Both the position numbers and the translations under genes were made by a program. Below, in pieces: positions 48,379 to 60,610 of a DNA stretch of 64,000 nt. Under the pieces are notes generated by a model. It did no database searches and was not told the origin of the DNA. It saw only the letters and a program-made list of their open reading frames with translations. Source of the DNA: Gautieria morchelliformis. Its lineage: Eukaryota; Basidiomycota; Agaricomycetes; Gomphales; Gomphaceae. Each line of letters starts with the position of its first letter. Positions within the stretch are counted from its first letter, which is position 1. Where the stretch lies: positions 114,875 through 178,874 of the forward strand of contig WHVA01000216.1 in assembly GCA_015179125.1 (NCBI GenBank), read 5' to 3'.

Positions 48379-50462
48379 TTAATCTTTGACAAGCCCGAGC
48401 TCTCGTGCCTTGATTTGCAGAGCCTACAGTAAGTTTGTCATTGTCACGTATTTTGGTTTGTTGCATCTTCATATAGTACTCACGAGTGATTTAGAGTAGT
48501 ACCTGGAGGTCATGAAATCGCCTATAGCCCACCACAGCTACATATTTCATATACATCAGTAAATCGCGCGTGCGTGCCCGTTTGAGACTCACACCGGGAT
48601 GCCCGGAAGGCGTGTAGGCTCGTCTGCTCTCCCCTTCTTCGTCTAGCCCCCACACCGGAGTGACCTTGGCAGATAGCACTTCTCCGAAGATATCGCGTAT
48701 ACTGTTCTTTATTGGCTCATAACCAGTAGCAAAGACGACGAGATCTGCATCAAGACTCGAGCCATCTTTGAACACAAGCCCTTTATCGGTGAAATAATCC
48801 GGTTCTGTGCCTTGCTTGATTTTGATAGCGCCTTTGATGATCAAGTCTGCTGTACCAAGATCCAGCCCTAGATGCAAGGTAAATGTTACTGAATTCTCGA
48901 ACCGAAAGGAATTTCGTACAGTATCCTAAGGGAGACCAATCGTTAGTGTGTTACGGCAGGATCAATGGCATACGACATGATATACCTCCAAGCCTTTCAA
49001 AGACCAGGAGTGCCTGGCCAGCTCCTTCCCGGCCTTGGTTGACGTTTAGACCCGCCTTCAACAATCCATCGAGCATCTCTTTATGATGCGCTATCCTACT
49101 CTCCTTCCTGCCTATCTCGATCTGTTTCAGTAATCCAAGGGGCATCGATGCCGACCTGAAATCCCCAACTAATGGATCAGAATGCATGGGCCATATGCTC
49201 TCTAATTGCTGTACTGTGTACTCGCACGTAACCACAACAGTACTTGAACGCTGCACCATAGTAACGGAAGCTGCCCCGCGAGAGGCAAGGTCTTGGCAGA
49301 TGTCTGAAGCGGTCTGGCTCGCGCCCACGACGATGGTTTTTTTCCCAGCGAAGGGTGGCGCGCCCTTGAAATTAGTAGCATGAAGGGAAGTTCCTCTGAA
49401 GTCATCCCTTCCGGGAAGAGGTGGAATCCAAGGCTTTCCTAGAGTGCCTATTGCTAGGACAATGTGGTAAGGGTTCAAAGTCACCTTGACCCCATCTCGA
49501 AGGATATTGACGGTCCAACGCTTAGTTATAGAGTTGAAGGACGGCGTCGGAAGTATCGTGGTGCGATTCCAAATAACTAAGTCTTGGTTGTAAGCGTAAT
49601 GCTCTAACATAGCTGCTACCTTATCGCGAGGGGTAAATTTTGGCGCATTTGTCGGGAATCGATTGTAAAGCACTGAACGACAACGTTTGAGTTGGAATTT
49701 TCCGTGACCTAGATGTAAGTATCCACTCACTGGTATGGTGCGTATTGTGGGTGTGTAAAGTTAACGACGGGTAGCGTTTTCTCCAGACATCCCCAACCAC
49801 ATCTTCTTTTTCAATTAAGAGGGTCGGAATGTTCATCTGTCGGAACCGTGCGCCAACATTTAGCCCATTCTGACCGGCACCAACTATCACGGTGATATTA
49901 ACATTGAGTTGATGAACTACCGGCGAGACTCACTGATGATAACGTGCGGGTCCCTTTCAATGCGAGCTTTCTCCTCCTCATGGACCTCGTTCCATGTTCT
50001 TGTGTGACCATCATAGTGCCCGCTCTCGGGACCTTTCTCCTCATGTCCCTTGAGATCATCGAGCGTCAAAAAGAAAGTGAATGCCTTCCATTTTCCATCC
50101 CTATCCCGCATCAATCGAATGTGACCTCTACCATAAGCAGTAGGCGTTTCGAAAGTGAGAGCAGCTTCGATCATTTGTAGCTTGGGATCGTGGTTTGGCT
50201 TAATACCATGGTCCTCATCAAGCCTAACGTTGCTGATGTTGGCTGGACCGAGAGTATTATCCAGATAATCGAAAATAGCATCATGGCCGCGGAGGGAGCG
50301 GTGTGTCCAGGTGAAGACAAGAATATCTCTTAGCCAACCGACCTTCAAGAAAAGAGGAAGGATTGCCTTCACGTTTCCAGAGGCTGCGGCATCGGCAAAC
50401 ACAGCTAGCCATCGTTTGACAATGGCTGTAATACCTTGGGCTGTGGTGTCTGACGAGTCCAT
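48379..50462 (-). CDS. Flavin-containing monooxygenase with N-terminal NTF2/SnoaL-like domain
   Basis: Seven exons in phase: 50462-49934, 49883-49731, 49672-48986, 48925-48920, 48867-48593, 48537-48484, 48423-48379, giving 582 residues. Residues 1-170 form an NTF2/SnoaL-type alpha+beta domain (YGRGHIRLMRDRDGKWKAF). FAD-binding motif IIGAGQNGLN at about 176-185, dinucleotide site VVGASQTASD in exon 3, and FATGYEP in exon 5 place it with flavin monooxygenases (YUCCA/FMO/BVMO type), which oxygenate a small substrate using NADPH and O2. Exon 4 has only 6 nt (GATACT) and restores GGYWLDLGTADLI; without it the frame is lost. No lesion seen. Substrate unknown. The ORF ends ALQIKARELGLVKD. Confidence 0.88.
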
Positions 50463-52564
50463 GAAAGTTGAAGACCGGCACTTGCGATGCTGATGGTGTC
50501 AGTGTGAACACAGATACGATTTAAATATATGAATAGTAGAGTTAAGATATATATAGGAAATGATGCACCTTTGCTTCTCCCGAAACTCCCATGTTACCGC
50601 TTCCAGCTAGCAATAAAGCCTTTGCTGCATGCTGGTTACAGCTTCTCTTGAAGGTACATACTGCTTTCCCTCGTTGTTACCTATGTAGTGAATTTCTCTT
50701 ATTGTATGCCATGATTCGCGAATCACTGTGAAGGCGCGGGTTAGTCGTGGTGCCGAAAGGATGGTTACGTACGCACAGCCAACACAACCTCCAGCTTCGG
50801 ATCTTGGCAGTCGGATGATGCCGCTCATTTTTTATTTCGAAGAAGTACGACTACATCACCCAAGGAAGAAGCAACGCTTGGGACGTAAATTCCCAATATA
50901 ATATTATAGAGGTCGCATGATAAAAACAGGCACGTAAAAACAGGCACAGCTCGTGCATGGATGGATAGCTGATTACTGATCTCAGGCATTTGCAATTTGA
51001 TTCCCAATGCAGCTCTTTGCTCATCCTGTTAGGAAAGTCGACAGGAGGCTGACGGAATGTATATAAACATGTTCTATAAAGTTCCTTTGTCGTGTCCAGA
51101 ATGGCAGTTCTACATGCATAAAAAAGTAGTGGAAAAGGCTTTCCATTCGATGAAATGTATATCATTTAAATTTTTACCCTACTTATTTGTAAAATAGCAG
51201 CATAGTGAAAAAAATATTCATGTGGAACGAGGGCCCGGCTTCATAAGCTTACAACAAAACCTAATCTATTTTTCAAATAATATTTTCTAAATGATTTTCT
51301 TGACGTGGTACGTACAGTTGGTGGCAAAACTTTGGTCACGGAGGTTGAATGGGAGACGTTCCTCTCAACGATCGATCCGAGCATACGTCAAAGTACATGA
51401 CAAGTATCATACTCATCCGTAGCGGCGCTCGTGCGCCAATCCCGACTCCGCTTCGGGGACCACAACTTGGAAAAAAACAAGAGATAATGATGAGAAAATA
51501 CAATCGGTACTATTGGTGGAGTCTAATCAGCTCGTATATATGTCGCTGAACGTACCTGCATTCTTTTGATATCAACGCCAGTCCATGCCAAGAGCGATGT
51601 CCAGGAACATAGGAATCCAAGCGAGCTTGTGTCGACAGAACCCTCGGAGTAGTGGACGAGATAAGATATGTAAAAGGAGGAGGGCTAAAAACATGTAAGC
51701 GGCCTAAAAGAGAACATGAGCCCGAGATAACAATGAGAAAATACAACCGTGCAATGCGTATTGTCATCGTTATCTTGGGCTCGTGTTGACAAGCAAGATA
51801 GGAAGATATTACGCAGGGTAAAGAAAAAAGAGGTTCATAATTAAGATAATCCGTCCAGGATCGTTGGAATCCGAGCGAGGTTGTGTCGACAGAACCCCCC
51901 TCCTTTCAGTCGGAGTCGGGGATTACTGGTATACCTGGATGCCCTAGGTTCCTCAATGTACTTTCAGGCGGCCAGGGGTCGAGTTGACATCGAGTCTGGG
52001 GGCCGATTACTAAAACTACGACCTGCACCTTGCTCAAGGTGTTTTGGCAGGAACAATCGCATTCAGGGCCCAATACTCTTTCAAAAGCCTCACTCGCTGA
52101 ACCCCTTCAATCAGGCTGGTCCACGAATGCAGATAACAGACTCCACTCACCTCTGATCTCTGCATGAATCTTACAGGGCAGTAGCACCAACTTTGAAAGC
52201 ACTTAGATCCAGGCCAACTCGTGCAACGCGACTCGCCACAGTTTGATGTTTAACTATCAGTCGAACATGGTGTAAAAATATGTACATACGTTTGTTGGCT
52301 AATTGCATCAACAATTGCGGCCGCTACGTCTCGATGGTCCCGGCCTCGCTAAGTCTGTCACTCGGCTCCCCTTCAAATTTATAACGAGATTTTTTGTTTA
52401 AAGTCTGAGTAGAGGAGAATGTTACCAGACATCATGAGAGATGGTCCTTTCATATTGAAGCCGTCCAAGAGATGTGGCCAGCCGGAGACTCGCTCGACGT
52501 CAAGAATACATTTCAAACGGAGTTTACTGAGTTTGAACCGGGACCTTATGTCAAAAAAGCGACG
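50463..52564. other. Intergenic stretch with imperfect repeats and a hairpin
   Basis: No gene recognised in about 2.1 kb. Related blocks recur: GAGATAATGATGAGAAAATACAATCG (near 51480) with GAGATAACAATGAGAAAATACAACCG (near 51724), and GAATCCAAGCGAGCTTGTGTCGACAGAACC (near 51611) with GAATCCGAGCGAGGTTGTGTCGACAGAACC (near 51868). An inverted repeat lies at 51718-51782. Confidence 0.5.
51718..51782. repeat. 19-bp inverted repeat (hairpin)
   Basis: 51718-51736 and 51764-51782 are complementary at 17 of 19 positions, with a 27-base loop. Function unknown. Confidence 0.6.
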
Positions 52565-53405
52565 ATGACTTTGGCTCACTTGCCAGTAGAGGTACATGAT
52601 TATTTCATGAACGTGGTGCAAAGTCTCATGTTGGTGCCAGATCATAGCAGAGCTCTATTTATTAGCCCTCTCCTCGTGCTTCCCTCAGACCTGCAAATAC
52701 ATCTACGACGCCATCAAATCCTTCCCACCGTCCGTCCACGCGTACTACATCCTCGGTCGACATCCGCCAGCAATATGCTGGCCGTCCTCCAAAGCTGGAC
52801 CAACGTATATTGCTGGACCTCCACTCACACAGGCCTTGCGATATCCTCTTTGCAATATACCAGTCTTGGAGGCAATACGCCGAATCATCCTCCTACACAC
52901 AAACATTGTAAATGTTAATATCGCCACGGACGTTGTGGAGCTACCGAAGCGAGTCTTCCGCTCACTGCAAGATTCCGACGCACCACTCGATGCAAATTCC
53001 GAGCCGCTTCCATTGCTGCAGTTCTTGTGGGAGAGGCGTACTCAGGTTGACTTCGCAAAGCCAAAGTCGAATTCTCATAACGGATACCCGCTCGTGCGTG
53101 CCGTGTTTGCCCGGTTCACGTTACTCGTGCGCTTTTTACTCGATCATGGAGCCGACCCTAGACGGCAGGATTGCTTAGCGGTCAGGGTGGCCATTGTGAA
53201 AAAGGACCTGATGCTGGTGAGAATGTTGATTGAGTTTGAGCCAGAGCCAGGAGCGAGCGCGAAGAAGAGACGGAGGACGGATAGGGTAGCAGTGGAACCC
53301 TCCATGTTGGATTTGGCAGTCAAGTACGACGCGAGAGACATCGTACAGTACTTCATGGAAGAGAAGGGATGCATTCCAAATATAAAGACCTTAAAGGCCA
53401 TTTAG
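52565..53405 (+). CDS. Ankyrin-repeat-like protein, 247 residues
   Basis: Two exons, 52565-52591 and 52689-53405, intron 97 bp, phase 0. Exon 1 encodes MTLAHLPVE, reading into TCKYIYDAIKSFPPSVHAYY, a helical lead-in that resembles an F-box-like start (LPVE) without being convincing. The middle and end hold ankyrin-like helical pairs (YPLVRAVFARFTLLVRFLLDHGADP; LAVRVAIVKKDLMLVRMLIEFE; LDLAVKYDARDIVQYFMEEKG). A basic cluster (KKRRRTDR) could be a nuclear signal. Such proteins mediate protein contacts; no partner is suggested. The intron could be mis-set because exon 1 is short. Confidence 0.65.
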
Positions 53406-53653
53406 CCAGTAGCTTCCTTCTGGCGAACTTGGACGCCTTTGACCACGTGCCCGAGCGTTACTTCTTGTCCGGTGTCTCATGACCGTGATGCAGTCAGCCC
53501 GATCAAGCTAAAGAGTATATGTACTTAGGCGCGAGTTCCTCACGTCTTCTGTCGTCATATTTGATGGACCTGGTGCGATAAGGCAGTATATTATCGCTCG
53601 AGCTCCATTTCTCTGCACTCTGTTTATACCAACCATATCGACGTTGGCGCGTT

Positions 53654-56650
53654 ATGGTGGCCTTTGCCAAGTATCTTCCCTCCGGCTTTCGCAGTGATAA
53701 GGATCAGAGTGCCAACCCTACGAGCGCACCCGAGCTACTACACCCACACGACAGTAACTCTGATATCGATGAGAATGACAAGAAACTCGTGGTCGACCCG
53801 GCGGTTGCAGATGATCTTAGCCTGAATCCAGGCGGGCTGACTTTGGAGGAAGGTAAGTTTGCGGGATCGATTAGAATAGTGGAGATCTTGGCGTGAACTG
53901 GTTGAATCCAACTTGTTATCAACAGATACGGCAGGCGGTATGGGGCGTCATCTCGGCGTAGTATCCTGTACACTCCTTATCGTAGGTCGCATTATCGGGT
54001 TCGTTCAATTTCATTGTTGTGTACAACTACTCATGGGGAGATGGATTAACACATAGCACGGGGATATTCTCCACGCCCTCCTCAATCCTCTCTTCCGTCC
54101 ACTCCGTCGGTGCCTCCATAATGCTTTGGATACTCGGCTTTCTTCTCTCGTTCGCGGGGCTGTTCGTGTGGCTAGAACTGGGACTTATGTTTCCACGGAG
54201 TGGCGGTGAGAAGGTATACCTGGAGGCTGTGTATAAAAGGCCAAGTATGTATACCCACTTGAGTCCTCGTGGGTTCATGATGTCCTGGTCATGGTGTTGC
54301 ACATGAATTAGATATCTCGCGACACTTATATTTGCATCCCAAGCTATATTCCTTGGGTTTACCGCCTCGGGATGTATCGTATTTGCACAGAAGTGAGTGT
54401 ATGGAGATATCCCTTATTTTGTCATCACAGCTCGTGTTCATAAGGTTAACTCATTAACTCACGTTCTTCAGCATCCTCATATCCGCTGGCCAGCCTGCGG
54501 AACGGTGGGTCGTACGTGGTATCGCACTCGGTGTAATCACGTTCGCAACGCTCATACATGGACTCACACCTCATGCCGGAGTGTGGCTTATGAATGTACG
54601 AACCTTCATGTTACTCTGAGCAGTCCCTGGAGGAATCGGGTGCTATATCGATCGCTCGGTTTCTTGCCCTCATCGATCGTTCCTGCCCTCATCGATCGCT
54701 CGTTCGTTCTTGGAAATAATCCACTAAAATACCCTTGCCACATAGGCCCTGTCATTCTTCAAGACATTCATCCTGGTTTTCATCGTAGTCACGGGATGGG
54801 CCGTCCTTGCCGGACACACCCGCGTCAAGGACCCACACGCGAACTTCCGAAACTCATTTGCGGGAAGCTCGCAGAGCAGCAATGACGTATGTTGCAGCGT
54901 CTCCCATCTTCCTACGCGAGCTTATGCGTTCTTACTCCTCTTCTGATGTCTTTCATACCTCTCCCGCGTAACGCGTGCAGTATGCCACGGCAACATTCAA
55001 AGTGCTTAATGCATACGCTGGGTGGTCAAACGTAAACTACGTGCTGAATGAAGTGAAAAACCCCGTGCGCACGTTAAAGATTGCGGGTCCACTTGGCTTA
55101 GGCATCTGTGCCACCCTATACGTATTAGCAACGTCAGCTACTTCGCGTGAGTAACTTCATGGCGTTTTTTCTTCTTGATCACTTGTGGGGTCTTGCATTG
55201 TGCCGGAATCCGTCTACCAGACATAGGATTGACATATTAGCCCGTTTATAGTGCGGCCACCAAGCAACAGATTACCAAGTCGGGTGTTACAGTAGCTTCA
55301 TTGTTCTTCGGCAACGTCTTCGGCACCCATGCACAGAAGGCGCTCACTGTTTTTATAGCTCTGAGGTGCGTGAGAGAGCAAATTTTCTTAGGTGTACCCT
55401 GACAAGAAGTTAGCGCACTCGGGTATGTGACCTTCTGATGCAATACGAAATACTGAGGATATCGATGTGCTGGACGGTTTAAATAGTGTATGCGAGTTTC
55501 CTCATATTGTATAGTATACTTGTCTGACGGATCGCAAAGAATGTGCTTACAGTGACATTCGCCCAGTCGAGGGTCAATCAAGGTGTGTGGTAACTTTTCT
55601 TTTTCGTTTTCATGATGGGTCATGCGAGACGTATGCCACCTCCGCGAGGAGCTTACTTCGTATTATACCATGGTGCACACTCAGCTCAGTTCCCTTTCCC
55701 TTCCAGAACTTGCCAAAGAAGGCATTCCCCTCCCGTTCGGTAACCGTTTCTGGGCATCGACGTGGCCCGGGAAAGCGCCCCTCCCTGGTCTCATCATTCA
55801 CTTGATCCCTTCGGTGAATCCATCTGGCAGCATCACACGAGATTCGTCAGCTGATGATACCTCCCGATATCCTCATTTTCCCGCGCGTCATGGTCGAATG
55901 CTAGGTCGTCGTTATCCTCGGCCCACCACCGAATATAGTATATCCCTTCATCCTCGATATCGAGGGATATCCGCAGCAGGTCGTGAACTTGTTCATCATT
56001 CTTGTGAGCGCGCACCTGGGATTCTAACATGATATCCTATTGATGGCGGTGCCACAGGGTCTGTTTTACCTACGGTGGACCAAACCGAACGCGCACCGCC
56101 CGTTTAAGGGTGTGTTCTGATACCCTTTGACATATTTACTTGACTAATATGATAAGCGTGTGCATAGTTTGGTGGCCTATCGCGGTGTTTTTCCTCGCCG
56201 CGGCCGTGTTCTGTATGTGGATTCCCCTCGGTAACCCGTACACATTCTAACCCGTAGCCACTTTACATAATAAAGTGATTATCGCGCCGTTCCTGCCGCC
56301 TAGTAACCGGGTCGGTGATACACCCCCGCTTCCATACTGGCTGTATGTTCCGTTTTTCGCACTCCTTTTCAAATGGAAGGCTCATCTGGGCGCGCGGCGC
56401 ACAGATACTGTATTGTTGCACTCGGCGTCCTGTTCGCTGGAGTGGCGTACTGGTTTGTCTGGCGCGTTGTTCTCCCCAAAGTGTTCGGGTACGCACTTGT
56501 TCCCCGGAAAGAAAAGCTCGCAGATGGGACGGTCGTTACGGTCGTGAGTTTCTCTTTACGTTTTCAGCCCGTTGGTCTGTTTTATGTTGAGTTGGTATGC
56601 AGTTTTCACGGGAAAAAATCCAGTAGTACTAGTGTGGCCGGATCGATCTG
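53654..56650 (+). pseudogene. Amino-acid permease, APC superfamily (methionine-permease/LAT-like), with phase breaks
   Basis: A multi-exon frame of about 550 residues. It starts MVAFAKYLPSGF, then an acidic cytosolic N-terminus, TM1 with the APC motif GRIIGTGIFSTPSS, TM2-3 (LELGLMFPRSGGEKVYLEAV, split by chance from the next exon), NYVLNEVKNPVRTLK (TM6 region typical of LAT/Mup1 permeases), KEGIPLPFGNRFWAS, and late TMs (LFYLRWTKPNAHRPF, YWFVWRVVLPKVFG). Exons fit at 53654-53852, 53926-53998, 54057-54244, 54312-54392, 54472-54595, 54746-54886, 54981-55146, 55252-55365; later ones are less certain. Phase fails by one base at the donor near 54245, inside the exon near 55130, and near 55530, each explicable as loss of one base in a short run. 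It is either a recent pseudogene or a gene with sequencing errors. Confidence 0.7.
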
Positions 56651-57803
56651 AGTCAATGGCGGCTCGGTATCATGAGACGTTGGGACTGGGAAGTACACTG
56701 GAACTACCTGGCTCACTCACCTTCAAATTTTAATGTATTCGAACGGTAGGGTACCAGTGCACTAATTAGAACGGGATCTAGGTTAGCTTTATCATGAAAG
56801 GTGTAGTGTGAGAGAGGGCAATGTGGGACAACTAGCAGTAGCAGGTGCTCGCTAACTCAGAGTAAATGGTCCCACAGTCCAGCAGGACTCGACAGTTGTG
56901 TTCATCATTGTTCGTCAAGGGCCGGGGCGACATGACCTCACCACAACACTGGCGGTACATGGGGCTGCCTGGGAGGGCGAGCTAATGATGGGGTACGAGC
57001 AACGAATTAGGGTGTCGAGAATACATGTGCAAAACTTAACCATCTTCTTATAAACTGAGGAGTGTAAATAAAGCGTCCCAAGGTCTAACATTGGGAGTGA
57101 GTGGAAACCGTGCAAATGTTGGATGCAGAATACATACGTACGATGTTTGACCGCTTAGTTTAAACGTGCTTGCTAGTGTAGTAGTGAAGCGGGTAAATTC
57201 GCCGATCTACATCAATGACTCGCCCAGGAAGGAATACAAGCAGGCCTAGTGCTGGAAACAAATACAAAAGCTGTTGTTGTCTGTAGCGATGCTGAGAAGA
57301 AAAGTGCAGACCAGTGACCAATCCAAGCATCGCTATGTCCTTACGTAAGCAACGCTGTGCTCTGTAAATCAGGGTGGTAATAATCAGTCCACGGATCCTC
57401 AGTCAGTGCTAGTGATCCCTCAACACGTCAGACACAGTGTCCCATTCCCGAAGGACGGACTTAAAAGCTGGATGTCAAGTCACCCTGGTTCTGAAGCCGA
57501 CGACTGCTACGAGACGACTCAAACCATCGTATGGTCATATGGCCCCGGTGCGCTCATCATCGTCACCAGCAACAGTATGACGCACCTCTTCTTCATGAAT
57601 AGCGCAGCTATTTATGGCTTCTAGTATAGCCAACGGCGGTGGCACAGATTTGAGGGTTGTCTTATGTAAGCTTCTCGCGCCACTTCAGCGCTGCCGCGCT
57701 GTCCACTGGCATTGTCCACCGAATCCCTGAGGCGGTGCGTCTTGCAGCTCAAATGCAGACTGACTATGCGGCCCCATCCTAGTCTTCGTCCGCACACACA
57801 CCC
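56651..57803. other. Unassigned intergenic stretch
   Basis: About 1.15 kb. Nothing recognised; short frames only. Confidence 0.5.
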
Positions 57804-59279
57804 ATGCCAATCGCCACCAACACCAGCACCTCCAAAACGCTCTCGGAAGAACAAGTCATCGATGGGTTCCACACGTTTCTGCAGTCGGCCCTTACGCAGG
57901 CGAGGGTCCAGAGACTGCTCGATGCGGATACGCTGGCGAGTGCGGAGGCGGATCTTATGATATCAGGTCCGTGATCGTTGGCCAGGGCATGCCGGGGACA
58001 TATCTTCCGTCCGCCCGGACATCTGCCGGTGTGCGCACGAGATACGTCTCCGGTGTGTCTATCAGGTCCTGGCCAAGGCATTCCATTCCCGCGCGACACG
58101 TATACTCACCCCGCCCCGCCCCCCCGCAGGTCCCGCAATATGTCTCTTCTTCGGTGCCCTCCGCTCCAGCACCCACCCCCTTCCGTGCCACTCCCCCGCA
58201 GCCGCTTCGACAGATCCAATCCCCCCCTCGCCCTCTCGCGCACAACATGCCCCCCCGTCTTCGCGTCGTTTATCCAGGTCTGGGCCGCGACCGTCCCCAT
58301 CATCCAGGGGCTGCCCCCGCCGCACCTGCTCGACCTCGCGCGCGTCATCTGCGACCTCCCCGCCCGCACCACGCCCACGCATGCCGGAATAAATCGCATC
58401 GCGGCGAATCTAAGGGCGGTGGCGATTGAGATTAGCCAGAGGCGCACCTTCCAGGAGCGCTATCGGGTGGATTTGCAGGCGGCGCTGGATGCGGGGCAGG
58501 TCGGGAGCTGGGGGAGGAGGCGAGAGGGGGCGACGGCGCAGTTTATGCCGCCGCCGATGTATGTGTATGATGAGAATGACGCGTCGTCCACTGGGTCGCG
58601 CACCCCCGAGCCAGAGCCTGACCAAGAGCCGCAAGCAGAGCGTGAGCGGGAGTCAGACCCGCCAGAAAAACCCGACGCCGCCGACCCACCTGATGCCGGC
58701 AGCACCCTCTCCCAAACCACCTCCGCCCTCACCCTCATCCGCGAAACCCTCTTCGCCGCGCTCGCCGACGTCATCTCCAGCACGCCCTCCCTCCACGCCC
58801 TCCTCTCCACCGACCCCGCGCGCGCCTACTTCTCCAGCGTCGCCCTCGCGATCCTGCGCGTCGCCCTCACCGCCCTCACCCCCGCCGGCGCCGTGCTCAG
58901 CGTGCTCGGGCGCGAGCTGACGCTGCAGGACTGCCCGGAGACGCTGAGGCCGCTGATGCGTGAGCTCGCGGCGGTGGGCGCGGAAGCGAAAAGGTGCGCC
59001 GAGGAGGACGATGAGGATGCGATACGGCTGGTGGGGGAGGGGAGGGTGGTGCCGCAGCCGCGGATGGAGCGCGTGGTTAGGATGCTGGAGAGCGGGGTGG
59101 GGTGGGACGAGCGGGAGCGCAGCCCTGATGCCGACGAGCATGATGGGCGCAGGAGCGTGGAGGGCCGTGCGGTGCAGTTCGCGAATAGGGTCAATAAGCT
59201 CGCGCTGACGATGACGGGGCTGCCTACGTTCCAGGCGTATGCGAAGGATGTGTTTGAGGTCCTCCGTGCGTTAGGATGA
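57804..59279 (+). CDS. Unrecognised alpha-helical protein (5' structure unresolved)
   Basis: Exon 1 begins MPIATNTSTSKTLSEEQVIDGF at 57804 and runs to about 57965. The 3' exon is a long frame from about 58200 to 59279: FASFIQVWAATVPIIQGLPP, AGINRIAANLRAVAIEISQRR, a low-complexity acidic/Pro linker (about 58560-58700), two further helical blocks (TLIRETLFAALADVISS; AILRVALTALTPAGAVL) and a C-terminus (VNKLALTMTGLPTFQAYAKDVFEVL). Sequence at 58000-58090 also codes plausibly in another frame (CVYQVLAKAFHSRAT), so one or two introns lie at 57966-58200, not resolved. GC content is much higher than in the neighbours. Function unknown. A partial copy lies at 63775-63990. Confidence 0.6.
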
Positions 59280-59367
59280 CTCGACTGGAAGGACTCTGAC
59301 TCCGCTTTTTTTTGCTTCATCTGATACTCTATGAGATATTATACCCCCGGCTGTGATATCCTGTATT

Positions 59368-59640
59368 CTATGTGATGCGAGCATGGATGTAGCCATTAGG
59401 AATTATTTCTATTTGCAAAAAAAAATGTCTTCCCTCCAGATGGGACCATATGTTTGCATGTATGTACACCCAGACTTGCCCACGAAACGCATCTGTAGAG
59501 AGTAGGCTGTGCATCTCATCTGCCGTAGGTGCATCACGCAACCACATAATCATATGTAGGTGTAGAGTCCCACGACCTTGGGCCTCAACGACTCCAAAAT
59601 AGCCGCTGACACGGCCAAGGACCCCCATCGAGGTCCATGC
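59368..59640 (-). pseudogene. Helitron Rep/helicase fragment
   Basis: The minus frame reads GVLGRVSGYFGVVEAQGRG and then TLHLHMIMWLRDAPTADEM. This is the core of the Helitron-like N-terminal domain containing the HUH endonuclease motif (HLH). About 85 codons remain; helicase and termini were not found nearby. Confidence 0.8.
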
Positions 59641-59749
59641 CCATTCCGAGTCCTTGAGTCTGCAGTGGTCAGTCAGTGTTCAAGTCGATTGCTCTGCCCC
59701 AAGGCTCACACGGTGGGCATCGCACGACTGGAGTACTGTCTTTGAAGGA

Positions 59750-60600
59750 ATCTCCACAACGCAAATATACCAGCACATCCGAGTCGAAACATCCTTGACC
59801 AGGACGTTGCTCCTCAGGCTTCTGATAGTTTGAGCAGGAGTTGTTTATCGACCGATCCGCGTATAGTATATATACGATCGGCGGACGAGCCGATGTTTGA
59901 AGAAGAATGGGCACATGCAGATGTGAAGGTCCAGTCTTACACGGAGCAAATTTACCAGCACATTGAAGTCGCAAACTTTATACTTGCACAGGACGCTGCT
60001 CCTGATCTGATGATTTGAGCGAGAGTTGTTTATCAACCGACCCATGCAATGGGAGCGCCAGCCAATACGGGTTGAAGAATCACGGCCGTTCTAGCCCGAA
60101 ACCAAATCAATAACAACTACCAAGCAGAACGTGAGTCTGATCAGTTGCACGCACACATCACATGGTCCGAAATTAGTAGGGAGCAGCATCTCGGTGTCTA
60201 GGTGTCCAAGGTTTACTTTGACCCTGGCAGCTATATAGTGCATGAGTCTAGGACATGGGTGTAGTTATGTCGAGATTCTGCACGAGTCTTCGGGAAAGGA
60301 AATGCAACTTAGGCGAGGGGTCAGGACGTACGGCATAACCAGGTTGGACGCCACCATGGGCGGGGGCCTGGGGAATGCAGGGAAGGTGGGGGTTGAATTT
60401 ATGGGTTATGGTCAGCACAAGGACTCGTACTGATGCTGCGCATTAAGAATTGAGAAGATCTTGTCAGTCAGTGCTAGGTCGTTCTACTGGCACAGGAGAG
60501 AGCAGGACAGTTGCTGAAGTTCACGCACAGGACGCTGCTCGCCGGGCCTGATCTGATGGTTTGGGCGAGAATTGTTTATCAACCGACCAATGCAATGGGA
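59750..60600. repeat. Three dispersed copies of an ~100-bp repeat
   Basis: Copies near 59761-59862, 59955-60060 and 60522-60610 share CAGGACGYTGCTC, then CTGATRRTTTGRGCRRGARTTGTTTATCRACCGA. The last two also share TGCAATGGGAGCGCCAGCCAAT. They lie just downstream of the Helitron fragment, but no link can be shown. Confidence 0.7.
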
Positions 60601-60610
60601 GCGCCAGCCA

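Noticed and set aside
57406-57624. 72-codon ORF in the gap before the helical protein gene
   Set aside because: No motif, no splice partner and no repeat or family resemblance.
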